Source: Bifidobacterium breve
GTDB lineage: Bacteria > Actinomycetota > Actinomycetes > S36-B12 > UBA5976
NCBI GenBank assembly: GCA_945861165.1
Contig: CAMATO010000011.1
Location: 1 to 19,506 of the forward strand
Direction: 5' to 3'
DNA: 19,506 nt
The notes under the pieces were generated by a model. The model worked only from the letters and a program-made list of their open reading frames with translations, did not search any database and had not been told where the DNA came from. Within the stretch, counting starts at the first letter, position 1, and each line of letters opens with the position of its first letter. Positions 1 through 6,052 of the stretch are shown here, piece by piece. A program made the translations under genes and the position numbers.

Positions 1-16
1 ACCTTAATTTAAATAC

Positions 17-1477
17 TTAATAGCCGGCCAGAGCCAATAGTTCACCCGAACCAAAGGCAAAAACGTTCATGTCCAAACTCCCCCGGGCCAGTCCATATTG
101 TGTACCAGGACCACGATCTGTGTACTGCCAAAATGTCCAATTCAAATCACAAGCTGAAGCACTCCAAATGGTGCGCGAACAACCTGCTGATGGAGTGGCA
201 GCTGGATTTGAAGTTTGAGAATAATTGGCCACCCATAAATAATTATTAGCAAGTGCACCGTTAGTTAAATACCCTCGAATGAAATTTAAATTAGAATAAA
301 TAATTGGAGTTTTACCAGTTCTCTCTCTAACTCTGGCAGTAAATCCTAAAGCAAAATTTGATACCACTGCAGCACTTGTTCCTGATGGTCTGGAAAAAGA
401 TTCAATATCTAACACAATTGGTAATACCCCAGGCACTAAACCACCCAATGAATTTAAATGATCAATTGGTAGATCTGCTTGTTGTTGTCCCACCCCAAAA
501 GCAGCATCAGCACTAATTCCTCTAGGGATAAGTGCTGCGTGATAAATACCAGTTAGTAACCCTGCTTCTCTTGCCGCCGGAAAATCTATTGATGACCAAT
601 ATTTTGCAGGTGCTGCACCTTCGGGGTGAGAATCAGTTCCTTTAATAAAAATAAATCTCATACCTGCGTCATACATTTTCACAAAATTAATTTGGGCATT
701 GCCACCATGTTGCCATCTGGAAATATCGGAACCAAGAATTCTGTCCCCCGGTCCAACCCGGGCAGAAAAATTACCACTATTTCTAGCCAATCCAGCTAAA
801 ACTAATCTTTTTAAAACAGCTTCTTGGGTGGCAACAATTTTTTTAATCTTTTCTGCCTCTTCAGCAGCTTTAGCCCGAACTTTAGTTAAAGCCACCACAA
901 TTTGTGCTGATTCTGCTTTCTTGGCAGTAATTTCTTTTTCTCTAACTTGTAACTCTAATTCTTTAACTTCAAGAGCGGCTTTATCGTCGTTAAGAATCTT
1001 TACCACTTTGCTGCTATTTGCCAACAGTGATTGTAAAGAGTCAAAGGTAGACATGGCTTCGTTGGAATCTTCGGCTGACAAAATTGCTTCAACTAAATAC
1101 AGTTCCTGTTGGGTGCCATCAATGTAGGTGGCCCGAACCAGATCATCAATTTGGGCTTGCACTCTATTGATTTCAGCGATCAACGCATTTATTTCAGCGA
1201 TTATTTGCGCTTTTTGGCGTTGGGCTTCTTCTAGTTCTGCTCTGATTCTTTTATCTTCAGCTACAGCTTGATTTAATTCTTCAGTGGTTTTTTTCAAAAC
1301 TTCTTGAGCGGTGGCTAAATCTTTTTTTGACTGGGCAATTTCAGAGCGAGCATTATCTATTTCGGCATCACGAGGAAGAGGTAGTGCTGAGGCGGTGGTG
1401 GTGTGAGTGAATACCACTACTAAAAAGATGATGAAAATTTGTTTGATAAACCTGATTTTTAGTCCCACCCTTAACAC
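17..1477 (-). CDS. Secreted coiled-coil + GH25 muramidase (lysozyme family)
   Basis: Predicted exported peptidoglycan hydrolase that would cleave the MurNAc-GlcNAc bond. Residues 1-31 form a signal peptide (basic start, hydrophobic stretch 10-23, cleavage near TASA). Residues about 35-225 are rich in E/K/A/Q heptads and form a long coiled coil, as in the N-terminal regions of PcsB and RipA-like hydrolases. Residues about 245-485 are a GH25 domain: DISRWQ at 251-256, the DxE catalytic pair D357/E359 in VLDIE, WQYT at 450-453, and D469 in LDMNVF. C433 and C443 could form a disulfide. The furthest upstream start is GTG at 1475-1477. A second GTG at 1466-1468 lies 7 bases after a CATAGT box and may be the true leaderless start, 3 codons shorter. 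The M23 hydrolase nearby on the same strand supports an envelope role. GH25 assignment is firm; the coiled coil's role (autoinhibition or partner docking) is inference. Confidence 0.9.
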   Translation of the reverse strand: MLRVGLKIRFIKQIFIIFLVVVFTHTTTASALPLPRDAEIDNARSEIAQSKKDLATAQEVLKKTTEELNQAVAEDKRIRAELEEAQRQKAQIIAEINALIAEINRVQAQIDDLVRATYIDGTQQELYLVEAILSAEDSNEAMSTFDSLQSLLANSSKVVKILNDDKAALEVKELELQVREKEITAKKAESAQIVVALTKVRAKAAEEAEKIKKIVATQEAVLKRLVLAGLARNSGNFSARVGPGDRILGSDISRWQHGGNAQINFVKMYDAGMRFIFIKGTDSHPEGAAPAKYWSSIDFPAAREAGLLTGIYHAALIPRGISADAAFGVGQQQADLPIDHLNSLGGLVPGVLPIVLDIESFSRPSGTSAAVVSNFALGFTARVRERTGKTPIIYSNLNFIRGYLTNGALANNYLWVANYSQTSNPAATPSAGCSRTIWSASACDLNWTFWQYTDRGPGTQYGLARGSLDMNVFAFGSGELLALAGY

Positions 1478-1481
1478 TATG
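1476..1481 (-). promoter_or_regulatory. Candidate -10 box for the GH25 gene (leaderless)
   Basis: CATAGT (4 of 6 matches to TATAAT) ends 7 bases before the in-frame GTG at 1466-1468. This is the geometry of leaderless actinobacterial transcripts. No clear -35 hexamer lies 17-18 bases upstream. If used, the first three codons of the longer frame would not be translated. Confidence 0.3.
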
Positions 1482-1581
1482 CCACATCAGGCTTTCGCTA
1501 AAACGGACTTAAATTGAGGTAAATATTTCAAAATTCATGCCAAGATATATGTACTAGGTAGTGCTATTAAAGGAGCCATAA

Positions 1582-1695
1582 ATGGGTGAAAAATCCAAAG
1601 GCGAGGTTAAGAAAAAGAAACCTGCCGCCAAATCATTGAAAGAAAAAAGATTAGCTAAGCAAGAAAAGAAAGCCTCAAAGTCTAATCAAGGCTAA
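1582..1695 (+). CDS. Small lysine-rich protein, 37 aa, function unknown
   Basis: A short gene running MGEKSKGEVKKKK to KSNQG and ending in TAA. It contains 13 lysines and 1 arginine in 37 residues, with no hydrophobic segment and no cysteine. A textbook Shine-Dalgarno AAAGGAG at 1569-1575 lies 6 bases before the ATG, stronger than for most neighbours, so translation is credible despite the length. It is transcribed divergently from the GH25 gene and ends 11 bases before the convergent stop of the M23 gene. The composition (basic, disordered, AKSLKEKRLAKQEKK core) suggests a nucleic-acid or ribosome-associated small protein, but that is only inference. I do not recognise a named family. Confidence 0.65.
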   Translation: MGEKSKGEVKKKKPAAKSLKEKRLAKQEKKASKSNQG

Positions 1696-1706
1696 TTTAA
1701 GTATTT

Positions 1707-2627
1707 TTAGTTTGTAGCAGATTCTGTAACTGGTGTTTCAGCTGCAGGATCTGTTGCAGGTTCTACTTTCCACACTCTTGATTGCAACCAGGTAACTGGA
1801 TTAGTTTTTTCACCATTAGCGTTATGTGTTTCAAAGTGAAGATGTGATCCGGTGGTGTGACCTGAAGCTCCCACTAAACCAATAGTGTCTCCGGGCATTA
1901 ACACATCACCTTTTTTAGCAACTCTTTTTGACATGTGGGCATACCAAGAAGTGGTGCCATCAGCATGTTCCAAAATTATTAACCGGCCGTAAGCTTTTTG
2001 CCAACCAGCAAAAGTAACTTTGCCTTCAACTACAGCTTTAATAACAGTTCCTCTAGGTGCACGAATATCAATACCATCATGTCTTCGACCAGCCCAACGT
2101 CTACCTTTTTGGTTATAAACCGCTGAGATTTGACCTGCCACTGGCATTTTGTAAGGCAAAGTTTTACTTGACGCTCCGCGAGCAGGTTGCTTACCTCGTT
2201 GTTCCTCTGGAATAACTGTGGCAACTTGTTCAGGGTTTAATTGTGCAACAACTTCTTCCTTAGTTGCTTCTTCATATTCTTTCTCAGATTTGTTAACAGC
2301 TCTTTGTTCGTCAAGTGCAATAAAGATTTCGTTCCATCCCAATGGTCCAACAGAAGTGCCATCATCGATGTCACCATTTTCGAAATAAAACTTTGATACG
2401 GCTCTGGTTGTAGCTGGGCCATATTTTCCATTAGAAACTGGGATGTCATAACCAAGCTCAATTAAGGCTGCTTGCATTTTTTTCACAGCACTGTTTTCTG
2501 CACCAGTTTGTAGAGCAGCGGATCCTGGATAGTTAGGAATTCCATCTGCGAAGGCAGGAGAAATTGAGAGGGTGCTGGCTAAAATTCCCGTGATCGTCAG
2601 GGTAACCAGGCGTCGTTTCAGGCGCAT
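1707..2627 (-). CDS. Secreted PG-binding + M23 metallopeptidase
   Basis: Predicted exported peptidoglycan endopeptidase. From the chosen ATG (2625-2627) the protein has 306 residues: a signal peptide starting MRLKRR, a hydrophobic core and a site near SPAFA; then a PG_binding_1-like repeat (GAENSAVKKMQAALIELGY through AVSKFYFENG); a charged linker of about 50 residues; and a LytM/M23 domain with the zinc and catalytic signature HDGID, then WYAH and HLHFE. All expected histidines and the aspartate are present, so it should be active, unlike EnvC-type degenerate activators. The frame is open 15 more codons to a TTG at 2672. I prefer the ATG because it begins a normal signal peptide and a TATGGT box lies 8 bases upstream. 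The acidic, threonine-rich tail is probably disordered. Confidence 0.9.
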   Translation of the reverse strand: MRLKRRLVTLTITGILASTLSISPAFADGIPNYPGSAALQTGAENSAVKKMQAALIELGYDIPVSNGKYGPATTRAVSKFYFENGDIDDGTSVGPLGWNEIFIALDEQRAVNKSEKEYEEATKEEVVAQLNPEQVATVIPEEQRGKQPARGASSKTLPYKMPVAGQISAVYNQKGRRWAGRRHDGIDIRAPRGTVIKAVVEGKVTFAGWQKAYGRLIILEHADGTTSWYAHMSKRVAKKGDVLMPGDTIGLVGASGHTTGSHLHFETHNANGEKTNPVTWLQSRVWKVEPATDPAAETPVTESATN

Positions 2628-2635
2628 GGTTAAAG

Positions 2636-2641
2636 ACCATA
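2636..2641 (-). promoter_or_regulatory. Candidate -10 box for the M23 gene (leaderless)
   Basis: TATGGT lies 8 bases before the ATG at 2625-2627, and no Shine-Dalgarno is visible there. It matches the TANNNT pattern seen before other starts in this window and supports the internal ATG over the upstream TTG. Confidence 0.35.
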
Positions 2642-2691
2642 CCAACAAACTGGGCTTTCCAAGGGTGAGCAACCTATTTTATGAGGAAAAA

Positions 2692-3543
2692 CTAGGGTTT
2701 AATGGTCACTTCGAGGCGATTTGAGTCATCTTCAGCACACCCATTGCTCATCGGAACCTCAAGTATCCCTTTTACCCCATTTAAAACAACTGCCCCTTGG
2801 GGCACAACAGCCGTGAAAAATATGGTTTGCCCGCTTTCAAAACAACCCGCTGGGGTGGAAGTTGTGGTGTAAAGATTTTTATCTGGAGATTGATATTTAC
2901 CGGTGGTGGTGATCAAAGACTTAGTGTTATTCCCACCAGCCACATTAGTAACAGCTAGTTGCATGATCCATCTGCTTAACGAATCTTGGTAAACAGTTCC
3001 TGAATCAATTTGCACACCTTTACCCCAATAAACAGCTTTAATGTCATTGGCATATTGCCAAGTTACTTTAGGTAAAACTTTTACACGTGCAGCAATATTT
3101 ACTTTGCTACCCCCACTAGTAGAAATTGACCAAGCAGTAATTTTGCCAGCTTTATTGAATTTAAAATCGGTATAAGTACCAGAAAAACCTGGCGCTGCAG
3201 TGGTTAACACAACTTTTCCGTTGGTAATTTTGGCACTACCCAGAGCAGCATTTGCTGGAGTGACACCTAAGGGTCTACCCACCGTGGAAATTGAACGCAT
3301 GTATTTTTCCGTTGAATAATAATTTTGAATCATGGCCACCGCTAAATCTGCTGAACCGGACAAGTTCTTTCTGGAGGTGTTGATGGAATCAGGATCACTA
3401 GAAGCAATCGCCTTGAAAACAGCTGAAACTTTGGTTTGTTGAGCCTGGGTTAATGTCGTGGCACCTTGTGCCGGTGCTGATAAACCAGCTAAAAATAACA
3501 AAGTAGATAAGACAACCGAAGATTTTTTAAATGTTTTATTCAT
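2692..3543 (-). CDS. Secreted protein of unknown function, 283 aa
   Basis: I do not recognise a family. The N-terminus (MNKTFKKSSVVLSTLLFLAG, then APAQGA) is a clear Sec signal peptide, with cleavage near residue 27. The first mature region (about 30-80) looks helical and includes SSDPDSINTSRKN. Residues about 95-280 alternate hydrophobic and polar residues with many T, S, G and V, typical of beta-sandwich extracellular domains. Two cysteines, C234 (AGCFESG) and C269 (NGCAEDD), could pair in the C-terminal part. No catalytic motif is evident. There is no lipobox or LPXTG motif, so it is probably released or non-covalently bound. The gene precedes the M23 gene on the same strand (64 bases between coding regions with the ATG start) and may share an envelope role; this is context only. 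A TAGCAT box 7 bases before the ATG suggests leaderless expression. Confidence 0.8.
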   Translation of the reverse strand: MNKTFKKSSVVLSTLLFLAGLSAPAQGATTLTQAQQTKVSAVFKAIASSDPDSINTSRKNLSGSADLAVAMIQNYYSTEKYMRSISTVGRPLGVTPANAALGSAKITNGKVVLTTAAPGFSGTYTDFKFNKAGKITAWSISTSGGSKVNIAARVKVLPKVTWQYANDIKAVYWGKGVQIDSGTVYQDSLSRWIMQLAVTNVAGGNNTKSLITTTGKYQSPDKNLYTTTSTPAGCFESGQTIFFTAVVPQGAVVLNGVKGILEVPMSNGCAEDDSNRLEVTIKP

Positions 3544-3550
3544 GATTGGG

Positions 3551-3556
3551 ATGCTA
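3551..3556 (-). promoter_or_regulatory. Candidate -10 box for the secreted unknown gene
   Basis: TAGCAT ends 7 bases upstream of the ATG at 3541-3543, and no Shine-Dalgarno is present between them. This fits a leaderless transcript. No convincing -35 hexamer is seen. Confidence 0.35.
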
Positions 3557-3569
3557 CTCCGGTGGATTA

Positions 3570-3625
3570 GTCTTAACCCTCAGGCAACACCAGAAACACC
3601 AACTGGGTTTCTTTAGGCTCAAGAC
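3570..3625 (+). other. Possible structured 5' leader before the reductase gene
   Basis: Two nested complementary segments occur: GTCTT at 3570-3574 with AAGAC at 3621-3625, and AGAAAC at 3592-3597 with GTTTCT at 3607-3612. AACCC (3575-3579) could alternatively pair with GGGTT (3605-3609). It matches no riboswitch consensus I know (FMN, SAM and cobalamin cores absent). It may be chance or an operator-like region between two divergent genes. Confidence 0.15.
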
Positions 3626-3658
3626 CCGAGGTCATCTGAAAGGATGAGGAGTTAACCC

Positions 3659-4405
3659 ATGATCAGAATCTCTCCTGCCCCTAAAAAAGTGCTCGCCGAA
3701 TCTGATTTATTAAACCTTTACCCTTGGCCAAATAAACCCTGGATCAGAGCCAACATGGTGCAAACACTTGATGGTGGTGTCACAGATCAAAACCAAGAAA
3801 CTTCAGCATTGAGTACTGCTGCTGATAAACAAATATTTCGCCACTTGCGACAACTCAGTGACGTAATTTTGATTGGTGCTAAAACAGCACAATCATCTCC
3901 TTATCTTGATTTCAAAATAAATGAACACAACCAGGAGTTAAGAAAAAGACTTAGATTGACCAAGAAACCCAGATTGGCAATAGTTTCAAATGAATTAAAT
4001 TTCACTAAAACTTGGCTCAAATCAAGAATTGATGAAGCTCAACCCATTATTTACACTTCCCAAAGCAATGAAGGTGCAATCAGACAATTTGTGGGTTTGG
4101 CAGAATTTGTTTTATGTGGACAAAAATCAGTTGATCTTAAAAGTGTTAAACAAGATTTAGTGAGAAGATCTTTTAAGAGAATATTGTGTGAAGGTGGTCC
4201 AACCTTGCTGCATGGTTTACTCAATGCAGATCTAGTAGATGAATTAGATCTTTCTGTAGTGGCACAGTTTGCGCAATCAACAGAAATAACTTCGCTAGTT
4301 AAAGGTGCTGCTTTCAAAATTCCAATACAATTCAAACCCCTACATGTTTTGCAAGAAAATCAAACAATATTTATTCGCTACCTAACCGAAGGGCATAAAT
4401 TCTAA
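3659..4405 (+). CDS. RibD C-terminal-type pyrimidine reductase family protein
   Basis: A 248-residue stand-alone RibD_C (dihydrofolate-reductase-fold) protein. The family reduces the ribosylamino group of the riboflavin precursor with NADPH; in actinobacteria single-domain members are common and their exact substrate is often untested. Visible family motifs are RANMVQTLDGGVTD (residues 30-43), the LSDVILIGAKTAQSSPY segment (67-82) and the nucleotide-binding CEGGPTLLHGLL run near 178-190, followed by DLVDELDLSV. The deaminase domain of bifunctional RibD is absent. The ATG is preceded by AGGAG at 3647-3651, 7 bases away, a strong SD. The stop codon directly abuts the ATG of msrB, so the two are probably translationally coupled. 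Family firm; riboflavin role plausible, not proven. Confidence 0.85.
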   Translation: MIRISPAPKKVLAESDLLNLYPWPNKPWIRANMVQTLDGGVTDQNQETSALSTAADKQIFRHLRQLSDVILIGAKTAQSSPYLDFKINEHNQELRKRLRLTKKPRLAIVSNELNFTKTWLKSRIDEAQPIIYTSQSNEGAIRQFVGLAEFVLCGQKSVDLKSVKQDLVRRSFKRILCEGGPTLLHGLLNADLVDELDLSVVAQFAQSTEITSLVKGAAFKIPIQFKPLHVLQENQTIFIRYLTEGHKF

Positions 4406-4837
4406 ATGAGTGACAACATTTCTCCCCAAAAACCTGATGGACAAAACTATCCGGTCCAAAAAACAGATGAGCAGTGGAAAGAAGAGTTAACAGATTTTGA
4501 ATATCATGTTTTAAGACAAGCTGGAACTGAACCTGCTTGGAGTGGAGAAATTCAAAAAGGTGAGAATTTAACTTATGTTTGTCGCGGATGTAATGCTGAT
4601 CTCTTTACATCCAATGAAAAATTTGATTCGCGTTGTGGCTGGCCATCTTTTTGGTCTCCGTTAGCAAAAGCAGCCATCATAGAATTATCTGACTATTCGA
4701 TGGGTCGATTAAGAGTGGAAGTGCGCTGTGCAAATTGTGGATCTCATCTTGGTCATGTTTTTGAAGGTGAAGGATTTGATACCCCCACAGATCTACGCTA
4801 TTGCATAAATGCAGTTTGTCTCAAACCCAAGGACTAA
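4406..4837 (+). CDS. msrB: Methionine-R-sulfoxide reductase
   Basis: A 143-residue MsrB that reduces the R-epimer of methionine sulfoxide in oxidised proteins. The structural zinc ligands are two CxxC pairs, C59/C62 (VCRGC) and C108/C111 (CANC). The catalytic cysteine is C133 in RYCIN and the likely resolving cysteine is C77 in RCGWPSF. HLGHVFEG is also present. An additional C138 follows in NAVCLK, where the family usually has a non-cysteine. The start codon immediately follows the stop of the reductase gene and no separate SD is obvious, which suggests coupled translation. The complete motif set makes this call secure. Confidence 0.97.
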   Translation: MSDNISPQKPDGQNYPVQKTDEQWKEELTDFEYHVLRQAGTEPAWSGEIQKGENLTYVCRGCNADLFTSNEKFDSRCGWPSFWSPLAKAAIIELSDYSMGRLRVEVRCANCGSHLGHVFEGEGFDTPTDLRYCINAVCLKPKD

Positions 4838-4887
4838 GGAAAACAACGTAAACGGCGTTGCATCCCAATAGTCACTCCAGTAACAAA

Positions 4888-4893
4888 TACAGT
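4888..4893 (+). promoter_or_regulatory. Candidate -10 box for the DUF3000 gene (leaderless)
   Basis: TACAGT ends 7 bases before the GTG at 4901-4903, with no Shine-Dalgarno between them. An alternative pair is TTGCAT at 4858-4863 and TAACAA at 4881-4886 with a 17-base spacer, but both are weaker matches. A short inverted repeat CAACG/CGTTG around 4844-4860 is also in the 63-base gap. Confidence 0.35.
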
Positions 4894-4900
4894 AATAAAT

Positions 4901-5452
4901 GTGAAATCAGAAAATTCCCAATTTGAGCAACTAGTTGAAGCTGTGCGTAACGCACCATTGCGACCAGAAATCAGCACCGAAGAAGTGCCAGCCCCAATGC
5001 GTTTAGCTCCATACTCTTTAGCAATTTCCGCCGAAGTTTTAGAAGGCGAAGATGACATCAGCAATGGTCGACTTGTTTTACTTTTCGACCCAGCAGGTGT
5101 GGAAGCTTGGAAAGGCACAACCAGAGTTGTAACTTTCACTAAAGCTCGCGTGGAAGCTGATTTAGCAAGTGATCCTTTGTTAACCCAAGTTGGTTGGACC
5201 TGGTTACTTGATTGTTTTTCTCAAAGAGGCATAACGGCAAGTGAACTTTCAGGAACTGTGACTAGAACTTCATCAGATTCTTATGGAGAACTCAATAACC
5301 ATGCACTAGAAGGAACAATTGAAATTAGAGCTTCCTGGACTGTTCCTGAGCAATTGAGCTTACACGTTGCCGCCTGGGGAGATTTGTTATGCCAAGCTGC
5401 AGGATTACAGCCACTTCCTCCTGGAATGACCCGAATTAAAAGATCTCTTTAA
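4901..5452 (+). CDS. DUF3000 family protein
   Basis: A 183-residue cytosolic protein of the actinobacterial DUF3000 family. No enzymatic activity is known for the family that I can state. Recognisable segments are the N-terminal FEQLVEAVRNAPLRPEI, the LAPYSLAISAEVL run, DPLLTQVGWTWLLDCF and the C-terminal AAWGDLLCQAAGLQPLPPGM. There is no signal peptide or membrane segment. The start is GTG, apparently leaderless with TACAGT 7 bases upstream. DUF3000 genes often sit near a ribonuclease D gene in actinobacteria, as here (from memory). The assignment rests on overall recognition of these conserved blocks. Confidence 0.85.
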   Translation: MKSENSQFEQLVEAVRNAPLRPEISTEEVPAPMRLAPYSLAISAEVLEGEDDISNGRLVLLFDPAGVEAWKGTTRVVTFTKARVEADLASDPLLTQVGWTWLLDCFSQRGITASELSGTVTRTSSDSYGELNNHALEGTIEIRASWTVPEQLSLHVAAWGDLLCQAAGLQPLPPGMTRIKRSL

Positions 5453-5496
5453 ATAATTTTTTTGTAACTGGGAACTAACTAGTAAAGTTGCTTCGT

Positions 5497-5502
5497 CATA
5501 GT
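5497..5502 (+). promoter_or_regulatory. Candidate -10 box for the response-regulator gene
   Basis: CATAGT ends 7 bases before the TTG at 5510-5512, the only plausible start after the in-frame stop at 5483-5485. The same hexamer and spacing occur before the GH25 gene on the other strand. Confidence 0.35.
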
Positions 5503-5509
5503 TTTTAAC

Positions 5510-6046
5510 TTGAAAAATTTTCTTTCCGCTGTGATCTCAGATAGCCCACAAAACAAATCATTATTGTTACAAATTTGTAAAAATATTGGGGTAACCCATT
5601 GGGTCAATCCCCTCAACCCCAATGCGATCAGAACCCATTTTCGAAAACATGGACCAACCAATATTGCTTTACTCGATGAAAGAATCGGCACTGAATGGGG
5701 TGTAAATATAGCTCAAGAACTAAAACAAGCCGGGTGTAAAAATATTGTTTTGTTCATAAATAAAACTGATCCAACTTTTCTTACCCAAGTTATCCAAAAA
5801 GGAAATAGGAGTTTTGTTTTCAAGAAAAAAACTAAACAAACCTACCCAAACTGGAAATTAACTAAACGAGAAATAAAAATTCTGCAATTTCTTTCCCTAG
5901 GCAAGAACCTCAACGAAATCGCCTCCAGCTTGCACGTTTCTGTTTCCCAGGTGAAAAAGGTTTTGTGCAATATTCGTAAAAAGACTCAGATTTATGACCG
6001 AGCCGAGATAGTTGCCACTGCATTGAGAGCTGGTGTGATTGGCTAG
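5510..6046 (+). CDS. LuxR/NarL-type response-regulator-like protein, degenerate receiver
   Basis: Residues about 5-105 resemble a CheY-like receiver: NIALLDERIGTEWGV (51-65) aligns with the usual phospho-acceptor strand and gives D56 as the candidate acceptor. However, the paired acidic residues expected near the N-terminus are reduced to one (ISDSP), and the switch and lysine region is weak (K105 at SFVFKKK). Residues 116-176 are a LuxR-type helix-turn-helix (LTKREIKILQFLSLGKNLNEIASSLHVSVSQVKKVL). Phosphorylation is therefore uncertain and it may act constitutively or through another signal. The start is TTG at 5510; a GTG seven codons later is an alternative. No histidine kinase is adjacent. 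It lies between the DUF3000 and RNase D genes, 6 bases from the latter. Regulon unknown. Confidence 0.8.
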   Translation: MKNFLSAVISDSPQNKSLLLQICKNIGVTHWVNPLNPNAIRTHFRKHGPTNIALLDERIGTEWGVNIAQELKQAGCKNIVLFINKTDPTFLTQVIQKGNRSFVFKKKTKQTYPNWKLTKREIKILQFLSLGKNLNEIASSLHVSVSQVKKVLCNIRKKTQIYDRAEIVATALRAGVIG

Positions 6047-6052
6047 AGGCAT

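Noticed and set aside
699..1127. Open frame of 142 codons antisense to the GH25 gene.
   Set aside because: It mirrors the coiled-coil codons, and its Ser/Leu-rich product is a reverse-frame artefact.
3544..3658. FMN, SAM or c-di-AMP riboswitch in the divergent gap (suggested by nearby riboflavin-type, msrB and wall hydrolase genes).
   Set aside because: None of the conserved cores of these classes is present. An AACCCTCAGGCAAC run resembles part of a SAM core, but the preceding P1/P2 elements are missing.
4834..5139. Open frame of about 100 codons antisense to the DUF3000 gene.
   Set aside because: It lies opposite a recognised conserved gene, has no SD or family resemblance, and has shadow-like composition.
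5439..5463. Terminator after the DUF3000 gene (AAAGA/TCTTT near the stop, then seven T).
   Set aside because: The stem is only 4-5 A/T-rich pairs with an almost absent loop and lies inside the coding end; too weak to call.
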